5,638 nt of DNA, taken from assembly GCA_011049385.1 (NCBI GenBank), contig DSBX01000197.1, forward strand, positions 1 to 5,638, given 5' to 3'. The notes beneath the pieces are model-generated. The model did no database searches. It was not told the origin of the DNA and saw only the letters and a list, made by a program, of their open reading frames with translations. The stretch is from Caldifarciminota bacterium (lineage in GTDB: Bacteria; Hydrothermota; Tepidihabitantia; Tepidihabitantales; Tepidihabitantaceae). Numbering within the stretch: the first letter of the stretch is position 1; every line of letters begins with the position of its first letter. Made by a program: the position numbers and the translations under genes. Shown here piece after piece: positions 1-4,035 of the stretch.

Positions 1-1
1 C

Positions 2-547
2 GGCAACATGTATCGAGGTGAGATATTGCAGCAGGATGCGGAAGTGGTCAAGATCCGGCTAGCGGGCACAGACGAAATACGTACATTCTACGTCCGTGAA
101 ATACGGCAGATAGCCGAAGAGGGGCACCAGCTTCACCATGGACCCCAGTCTCCCTCGCGTACGGCAGAACCCTCTTCTGGCGAGGTGCAAGAGTGGGAGG
201 CAAAAGGGGCGGCTGATGGCCGAAGCGCCACCGGGCTCAAGACCGCACTGGCTGGATTGGGTGGTTGTGCACTCGGCACAGTGGGTGGCGTACTTCTTGG
301 TCCCCCAACAATCCTGACTGCAGGAGGCGGTGGTACGGCCGGTTGTCTGGGCGGATGGGGTGCAGGATACCTGGGTCAGACAAGCGCAAGTCCGCCCGCT
401 GAGTCTCGTACACTGCATGATGCCTATATGCGTGGCTATCGTCGGGGTAGCGCAACGTCAAACACTACCGCCCTGCTAGTGGGAACCGGCACTACCCTGG
501 CTGCAATAATCCTCTCAGCTGTTCTACTGGTACCAGCATACTTCTAG
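2..547 (+). CDS. Unrecognised glycine-rich membrane protein, 5' end probably outside the window
   Basis: I cannot assign a family or function. The first visible ATG is at 8 (179 codons to TAG at 545-547), but the frame is open to the window edge and only seven bases precede that ATG. No ribosome binding site can be judged, so the real start is probably upstream. Counting from that ATG, residues 2-36 look like a small beta-rich module (YRGEILQQD, VKIRLAG, FYVREIRQI). I recall this pattern from secreted bacterial proteins, where it follows a phrase such as 'xDGN'; the two codons before the ATG read Gly-Asn, which fits. Residues 40-65 are polar and probably disordered. Residues 76-123 are very rich in glycine and alanine with two cysteines, compatible with one or two packed membrane helices. 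Residues 153-178 are a clear hydrophobic C-terminal helix. The segments before the two hydrophobic regions resemble each other (KGAADGRSAT and RGYRRGSAT). Many codons end in A or T, unlike deoC and kbl. The gene converges on porV. Confidence 0.6.
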   Translation, partial: GNMYRGEILQQDAEVVKIRLAGTDEIRTFYVREIRQIAEEGHQLHHGPQSPSRTAEPSSGEVQEWEAKGAADGRSATGLKTALAGLGGCALGTVGGVLLGPPTILTAGGGGTAGCLGGWGAGYLGQTSASPPAESRTLHDAYMRGYRRGSATSNTTALLVGTGTTLAAIILSAVLLVPAYF

Positions 548-566
548 CGGCGGTGGGCCTGATGCT

Positions 567-590
567 CGGGTCGGCTTCAACCTCGACCCG
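567..590. terminator. Possible hairpin between convergent genes (no T tract)
   Basis: CGGGTCG at 567-573 and CGACCCG at 584-590 form a perfect 7-bp stem with a 10-nt loop. It lies between the stop of the left gene (547) and the stop of the porV-type gene (630), where a shared bidirectional terminator is expected. Neither strand shows a T run after the stem, so intrinsic termination is doubtful. In GC-rich DNA a stem of this size can arise by chance. Confidence 0.3.
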
Positions 591-629
591 GCGATGGAGC
601 AGGTTTCGGAATGTATTGGCCCGCCCCAG

Positions 630-1823
630 CTAAGGTATCTGCATCCAGTCGAAGCCTGAATTGCCTTCGACTATCTCGTTGAACACCCCGCCAACGTCGT
701 TAACGGTCAGCGAGAGCTTCCAGTTATTCGTCTTGAAATCGTAGATATGAGCGTCGCTCGAAACATCGAACCGGAGGTAGTCCTTGTACCCAATGCCCAG
801 CCCGAAACACAGACCCACCGACCGCACTCGGCCGAAGTCGTTTCGGGTCAGCACGTCCCAGAGCCCGATGCGTCGGGTCGCCGAACCTTCGCGCTCGACC
901 TCAAAGCCGCCGCGCGCTCCGGTCAGGTCTTCAAAATAGCCACAACGAAGCGAGATGACCTGGACGAAGGTTCCCTCAACCGCGAAGCTCTTCCAAGCAC
1001 TGCGTAGTCCCGTAATCGGCGCCAGCAACGGCTGGTCCATCTGGACCATCACCCGCGCCCGGAAGAAGTCTTCGGCCGGCTGGAACACAGGTATGCTTGT
1101 CGGCGTGAAGCAGACCCCGGCACGCAGTATCCGAGGCATCGGGTCAGATACACCCGGGGCCACGTAGGTGAAGTCCGGGCCGAGATTCGCCACCGATAGA
1201 CCGACGTTGAGGAAGGACCAGGGCTTGTAGAGCGCGCCGAAATCAGCCGCAAACCCCGAGCCGCTGCCCCCTCCCGAAATCCCGAGTTCCGGCATTGTTT
1301 CGCAGACCCAGTCAGGCACAAGATGACTATGGATGTACTGAAGATTGACGCCGACTCCAATCAAGTCAGAAAGCGCCAAGCCAGCGTGAATGCCGAACGC
1401 ACCGTCCCAAGTCGTGTATCGCCCGAGGAACTGCCCCTGCTCGTTGATGACATCGGTTTCGCCAGTGGTCAGGTAGGTCCAGTTGATCCCGACGTTGGCC
1501 CTTTGATGCTTGGCACCGGTAGCCGGTAGCCCGAATCCGTAACTGCCGTGCGCGTAGTACATCCCCGGGTACAGCCCGGGCAACCACTGGGCGTAACTCT
1601 GGGACCCGCCCAGAGTCCTCTGGAACCCCAGACCGCCAGGGTTCCAGTATGCGGCGTCCGGGTCATCAGCCAGCGCGACCATAGCCCCGGCCAGGCCGGT
1701 GGAGCGCGCAGTCGGCCATATCCACAGGAACGGAACAGCGGGAGTCTGACCTGCTGTAGCGGCTGAGAACAGGGCGATGCAGATGGCTGCCAGACGAACT
1801 CGATGCCGGTTCAGTTGCTTCAA
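630..1823 (-). CDS. PorV/PorQ family outer-membrane beta-barrel protein
   Basis: Predicted exported outer-membrane barrel of the PorV/PorQ family (related to UPF0164), 397 residues. The start is TTG at 1823 because AGGAGG sits five bases upstream (1829-1834) and the product then opens with a normal signal peptide: basic MKQLNRHRVR, a hydrophobic core at about 11-23, and likely cleavage after ATA at 22-24. An in-frame TTG at 1844 would place the ribosome site inside the gene. Family hallmarks are RSTGLAGAMVALADDP at 40-55 followed by YWNPGGLGF at 59-67, an inward SGGGSGSGF at 183-191 leading into DFGALYKP and VGLSVANLGP, and DPMPRILRAGV at about 227-237. The rest is alternating beta-strand sequence. 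In Bacteroidetes, PorV takes part in type IX secretion and PorQ in surface attachment. Which role applies here cannot be told, and a plain barrel role is possible. It is a single-gene unit with its own promoter. Confidence 0.87.
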   Translation of the reverse strand: MKQLNRHRVRLAAICIALFSAATAGQTPAVPFLWIWPTARSTGLAGAMVALADDPDAAYWNPGGLGFQRTLGGSQSYAQWLPGLYPGMYYAHGSYGFGLPATGAKHQRANVGINWTYLTTGETDVINEQGQFLGRYTTWDGAFGIHAGLALSDLIGVGVNLQYIHSHLVPDWVCETMPELGISGGGSGSGFAADFGALYKPWSFLNVGLSVANLGPDFTYVAPGVSDPMPRILRAGVCFTPTSIPVFQPAEDFFRARVMVQMDQPLLAPITGLRSAWKSFAVEGTFVQVISLRCGYFEDLTGARGGFEVEREGSATRRIGLWDVLTRNDFGRVRSVGLCFGLGIGYKDYLRFDVSSDAHIYDFKTNNWKLSLTVNDVGGVFNEIVEGNSGFDWMQIP

Positions 1824-1828
1824 TCCTG

Positions 1829-1834
1829 CCTCCT
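1829..1834 (-). promoter_or_regulatory. Shine-Dalgarno site that fixes the porV-type gene start
   Basis: Read on the minus strand, AGGAGG lies five bases before TTG at 1823 within GGAGAGGAGGCAGGATTG. This supports the TTG at 1823 over the upstream in-frame TTG at 1844. The five-base spacing equals that seen before kbl. Confidence 0.8.
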
Positions 1835-1844
1835 CTCCGGCCAA

Positions 1845-2173
1845 GCCGCAGCGTCCCGCTCCCGGCCCGGCCGTCCGAACTCATCTTTCCTCACGATATA
1901 CTTCTAACCAATATCCGCAGGCTGTCAAGCAGGACGCGGGCAGTACAGGCCAGCTTGACTCCGCGAGGGAATCGGGTAGAAGTTTGGCGTGGAGAATAGA
2001 GATGCTGACCCGGGACCGCTTGCGCAACTCGGGCGCCCGGAAGTGCGTCTCGGGTTCCCCCCCCATTATCCGAATTATGCCCGCTAGCTTGACAGAGTGT
2101 TGAGCCGGGCCAAACCGTGTAGGCGCAGTGCGAGCTTGAAGCCACCAGTTTCGCGCCTCCCCAAGAGGAAGCT
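1845..2173. other. Divergent intergenic region, no gene supported
   Basis: This stretch separates the minus-strand porV-type gene from the plus-strand small membrane-protein gene. It holds the porV promoter, a run of eight C at 2057-2064, AT-rich bits on either side of 2070, and a lone TTGACA at 2089-2094 pointing toward the small gene. Open frames cross it on both strands, but none has a ribosome binding site or a protein-like composition, so I call no gene here. Confidence 0.6.
1901..1928 (-). promoter_or_regulatory. Sigma70-type promoter for the porV-type gene
   Basis: On the minus strand TTGACA (1928-1923, perfect -35) is followed after 16 bp by TAGAAG (1906-1901, 4 of 6 to TATAAT). Transcription would begin near 1894, giving a leader of about 70 nt before the TTG start. 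The -35 box and the following bases (CTTGACAGCCTG) and the TTAGAA at the -10 are identical, with the same spacing, to the promoter upstream of deoC, which raises confidence in both. Confidence 0.6.
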
Positions 2174-2533
2174 ATGTCACGACCCCGCAACGTAGCCCTA
2201 TCGCTGCTGCTGGTCAGTCTAATGCTCCCGCCATGTTTTGGAGCAGAGGATTCGCAGGAAGCCCCCCTATCTGCAAGGGTCCTCAGTGCGCAGTTGGCTC
2301 AGGTCAACAGAGAACTAGAACAAGCGCAGGCCGAACTCAATCGCATCAAACCACCCAACTGGTGCTGTTGCGCCGGGGCATTCTGTCTTGCTCCGGTAAT
2401 CGGGGGCATCTTCTGGTACTTCGTAGACATCAAGCCCAAGCAGGACAAGCGTAGACAGCTAGAACAACGTGTCCGTGATCTGGAATGGCAACGCAACAAC
2501 CTGCAAACGCAGTTGCTCTTGCTGAATCAGTGA
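2174..2533 (+). CDS. Small exported protein: coiled coil, Cys-rich membrane helix, coiled coil
   Basis: Unrecognised 119-residue protein. ATG at 2174 is preceded by GAGGA at 2165-2169 with four bases between. Residues 1-24 form a signal peptide (MSRPRN, then a leucine-rich core, ending in CFGA before EDSQE). The cysteine at 21 follows two prolines and does not make a proper lipobox, so signal peptidase I cleavage is more likely than lipidation. Residues 33-58 are a heptad-like amphipathic helix (LSAQLAQVNRELEQAQAEL). Residues 63-84 are hydrophobic and begin WCCCAGAFC, with cysteines at 64, 65, 66 and 71; this is probably a membrane helix. Residues 88-117 form a second, strongly charged coiled coil. 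The likely form is a membrane-anchored helical hairpin or oligomer whose two coiled coils sit on opposite sides of the membrane, or pack together if the middle segment is a re-entrant hairpin. Codon use is less GC-biased than in deoC and kbl. It has no operon partner. Confidence 0.75.
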   Translation: MSRPRNVALSLLLVSLMLPPCFGAEDSQEAPLSARVLSAQLAQVNRELEQAQAELNRIKPPNWCCCAGAFCLAPVIGGIFWYFVDIKPKQDKRRQLEQRVRDLEWQRNNLQTQLLLLNQ

Positions 2534-2644
2534 GCGCTTCCGTTTGACACCAGGGGTTTCCGGGGGTCCGGTGACCGCAACCTGCTTGGCCCGGCGACGC
2601 GGTCCGGCCGGTCCTGAGCAGGAGCCCGATGCCTTTCCGCGATT

Positions 2645-2669
2645 CGAAATCCGACCACGGCCGGATTCG
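2645..2669. terminator. Possible hairpin between the small membrane gene and the toxin gene
   Basis: CGAAATCCG (2645-2653) pairs with CGGATTCG (2662-2669), giving eight base pairs with one bulged A and an eight-base loop. It lies in the 183-bp gap between two convergent genes (ends at 2533 and 2717). No T tract follows on either strand, so its terminator role is only a guess from position. Confidence 0.25.
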
Positions 2670-2716
2670 GGCAGGAGCGATGCAGAGAGCCGCTTCGTAG
2701 CGCGGACGGTTATCGG

Positions 2717-2968
2717 CTAGATGAGCCTGGTGTAGTCATCGTGCGAGCCGACCCAGAACCAGTGCAGGGTATCCCCGCGCAGAAGCGCCAGCGCCCGGTA
2801 GTCACGACCGATTCGCACCGACCAGACCCGGCCGACCTTCTTGAACCGCAGTGCCGGGTGGCGCGGATTCCTGCGCCAGAGAGCAAAAGCCCGCCGGACC
2901 CGGGCCCTGGTTTCCGGCGGCAGTGCGAAGTACGCCGCGCGAAAATCAGCCGTCGTTGAGGAGTTCAT
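2717..2968 (-). CDS. RelE/ParE family toxin (type II toxin-antitoxin)
   Basis: Predicted 83-residue toxin of the RelE/ParE superfamily. Visible pattern: an N-terminal helical part, FRAAYFALPPETRARVRRAF at 9-28; then NPRHPALRFKKV at 34-45, the usual phrase leading into the beta sheet; then WSVRIGRDYRAL at 49-60, the most conserved strand and turn of these toxins; and a C-terminal strand HWFWVGSHDDYTRLI at 69-83. Length is typical. Members either cut mRNA at the ribosome or poison gyrase, and the sequence alone does not decide between these. The start is ATG at 2968, 23 bp inside the antitoxin gene; there is no Shine-Dalgarno sequence, so translational coupling to the antitoxin is likely. The frame stays open further upstream, but that part is the antitoxin gene read in another frame and does not look like protein. 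Confidence 0.82.
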   Translation of the reverse strand: MNSSTTADFRAAYFALPPETRARVRRAFALWRRNPRHPALRFKKVGRVWSVRIGRDYRALALLRGDTLHWFWVGSHDDYTRLI

Positions 2969-3182
2969 CCAGGGGTTCGGTCCGGCCGGCCGCGATGTCC
3001 TGCTCGGCCCGTTCCAGCGCATCGCGCAACCGCCCCCCGGTTCCGCTGTCCCGGGCAATCGCCGCGTCCCATTCGTCCAGTCGTCGGGACTCGAACTCGG
3101 CCAGCCAGCCGAGGAATTCGTCAAGCTGGTCCGCGGGCAGGGACTCGACCTCGCGAGCAAGCTTCTCAACGGTTCCAGTCAT
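2946..3182 (-). CDS. Predicted antitoxin of the RelE/ParE pair
   Basis: A 78-residue acidic, mostly helical protein encoded directly upstream of the toxin gene and overlapping it by 23 bp. Residues 4-33 form an amphipathic helix (VEKLAREVESLPADQLDEF, WLAEFESRR), residues 34-45 carry RLDEWDAAIARD, and residues 51-68 form a second helix ending in AAGRTEPLDELLND. No recognisable ribbon-helix-helix, AbrB or helix-turn-helix domain is obvious, so the call rests on gene order, size, overlap and the confident toxin. Small helical proteins of the 'LDxWDxxIxRD' style are, as I recall, common partners of such toxins. The start is ATG at 3182; there is no Shine-Dalgarno sequence, and a -10-like TATCAT ends seven bases before the ATG. 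The gene diverges from deoC. Antitoxins of this class normally repress their own promoter, but no clear operator palindrome is seen. Confidence 0.72.
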   Translation of the reverse strand: MTGTVEKLAREVESLPADQLDEFLGWLAEFESRRLDEWDAAIARDSGTGGRLRDALERAEQDIAAGRTEPLDELLNDG

Positions 3183-3188
3183 AGCTGA

Positions 3189-3216
3189 ATGATACCCGGT
3201 CGGTCCCGCAAAGCAA
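3189..3216 (-). promoter_or_regulatory. Candidate promoter for the antitoxin-toxin pair
   Basis: On the minus strand TTGCTT (3216-3211, weak -35) is followed after 16 bp by TATCAT (3194-3189, 5 of 6 to TATAAT). The expected transcription start falls on or next to the A of the antitoxin ATG at 3182, which would make the mRNA leaderless. This would fit the missing Shine-Dalgarno sequence. An alternative -10, GATAAT, lies further upstream near 3223-3228 but has no good -35 partner. Confidence 0.35.
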
Positions 3217-3301
3217 GCACTGCGATTATCGGTGCCCGCAACCGACTTGCCCGGTAGTCTCGTCCGGCGTCCGGCCTCGGGCCGGGCCGAACCCGGTCGC
3301 C

Positions 3302-3329
3302 TTGACAGCCTGAGCGAGACGTTTAGAAT
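3302..3329 (+). promoter_or_regulatory. Near-consensus sigma70 promoter of the deoC-kbl operon
   Basis: TTGACA at 3302-3307 (perfect -35) is followed by a 16-bp spacer and TAGAAT at 3324-3329 (5 of 6). Transcription should begin at about 3336, leaving a leader of roughly 25 nt before the TTG start of deoC. This is the strongest promoter-like sequence in the window. It shares the 12-base block CTTGACAGCCTG and the TTAGAA at the -10, equally spaced, with the porV promoter. Confidence 0.7.
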
Positions 3330-3360
3330 GGCGGTCGTAATCGGTCCGCGATAGACACTC

Positions 3361-4035
3361 TTGAGCAATACGAACACGCCGGCCCGGCTGATTGACCATA
3401 CCCTGCTCAGGCCCGACGCCACTCCGGAGCAGGTCGAGCGGCTGTGCGGCGAGGCGGCCGAGTTCGGTTTCGCCGCCGTCTGCGTGAACTCCGGCCACGT
3501 GCCGCTCTGCCGGAAACTGCTGGCGGACGGCAAGGTGGCGGTCTGCACCGTCATCGGCTTCCCGCTGGGCGCGAACCTGCGCGAGGCCAAGGCGGCCGAG
3601 GCCGAGGCCGCGGTCCGGTTCGGCGCGACCGAGCTCGATATGGTGATGAACATCGGCTGGCTCAAGGCCGGGGCCGACGAGATGGTCGTCTCCGATATCA
3701 GCCGGGTCGTCAACGCCGCGCCGGGCCTGGTCGTGAAGGTCATCATCGAGACCTGCCTGCTGACCGACGCGGAGAAGGAGCGGGCGACGCGGCTCGTGGT
3801 CAGCGCGGGCGCACATTTCGTCAAGACCTCGACCGGCTTTTCGACCGGCGGGGCGACGGTCGAGGACGTGGCCCTGCTCGCCCGGGTCGCGGGCGGCCGG
3901 CTCGGGGTCAAGGCTTCGGGCGGCATCCGCGACCTCGCGACCGCCCGGGCGATGGTCGCGGCCGGCGCGACCCGGCTCGGCACCAGCTCGGGCGTGAAGA
4001 TATTCCGACAACAAGAGCAGTCCAAGGAGGACTAA
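3361..4035 (+). CDS. deoC: Deoxyribose-phosphate aldolase
   Basis: Cytosolic class I aldolase that reversibly splits 2-deoxy-D-ribose 5-phosphate into D-glyceraldehyde 3-phosphate and acetaldehyde, the last step of deoxynucleoside breakdown. The 224 residues match the short bacterial form (about 220) and give a complete TIM barrel: IDHTLLRPDAT at 11-21, CVNSGHV at 41-47, VIGFPLGAN at 64-72, ELDMVMNIG at 91-99 with the proton-relay Asp93, KVIIETCLLT at 126-135, VKTSTGF at 154-160 with the Schiff-base Lys155, VKASGGIR at 183-190 with Lys184, and GTSSGVKI at 207-214 for phosphate binding. All expected catalytic residues are present. The start is TTG at 3361: an in-frame TAG at 3352-3354 rules out a longer product, and the family's N-terminus begins soon after. 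No Shine-Dalgarno sequence is visible. The gene has its own strong promoter, and its TAA is followed with no gap by the kbl ATG. Confidence 0.95.
   Translation: MSNTNTPARLIDHTLLRPDATPEQVERLCGEAAEFGFAAVCVNSGHVPLCRKLLADGKVAVCTVIGFPLGANLREAKAAEAEAAVRFGATELDMVMNIGWLKAGADEMVVSDISRVVNAAPGLVVKVIIETCLLTDAEKERATRLVVSAGAHFVKTSTGFSTGGATVEDVALLARVAGGRLGVKASGGIRDLATARAMVAAGATRLGTSSGVKIFRQQEQSKED
4024..4030 (+). promoter_or_regulatory. Shine-Dalgarno site of kbl inside the end of deoC
   Basis: AAGGAGG at 4024-4030 lies within the last codons of deoC, five bases before the kbl ATG at 4036. The deoC stop (4033-4035) and the kbl start touch, so terminating ribosomes can reinitiate directly. It also explains the Lys-Glu-Asp end of DeoC, since those codons double as the ribosome binding site. 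Confidence 0.85.

Noticed and set aside
747..1766. Several short plus-strand frames opposite the porV-type gene
   Set aside because: No ribosome sites and no protein families; the minus-strand barrel protein explains this stretch.
1824..1844. Longer porV-type product from TTG at 1844
   Set aside because: It would place the AGGAGG inside the coding region and add MAGEEAG in front of an otherwise normal signal peptide.
2231..2236. Lipoprotein signal at Cys21 of the small membrane protein
   Set aside because: The residues before the cysteine are Leu-Pro-Pro, which do not fit the lipobox; CFGA followed by E fits signal peptidase I better.
2544..2549. TTGACA just after the small membrane gene as a promoter -35
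   Set aside because: No -10 follows at a sensible distance, and the next gene downstream is on the opposite strand.
2969..3169. N-terminal extension of the toxin frame to 150 codons
   Set aside because: It is the antitoxin gene read in another frame, S/P/G/R-rich. The RelE/ParE similarity begins just after ATG 2968.
3183..4025. N-terminal extension of the antitoxin frame, giving up to 359 codons on the minus strand
   Set aside because: The extra part is rich in S, A, T, R and P and lies opposite deoC. Protein-like sequence begins only at ATG 3182.
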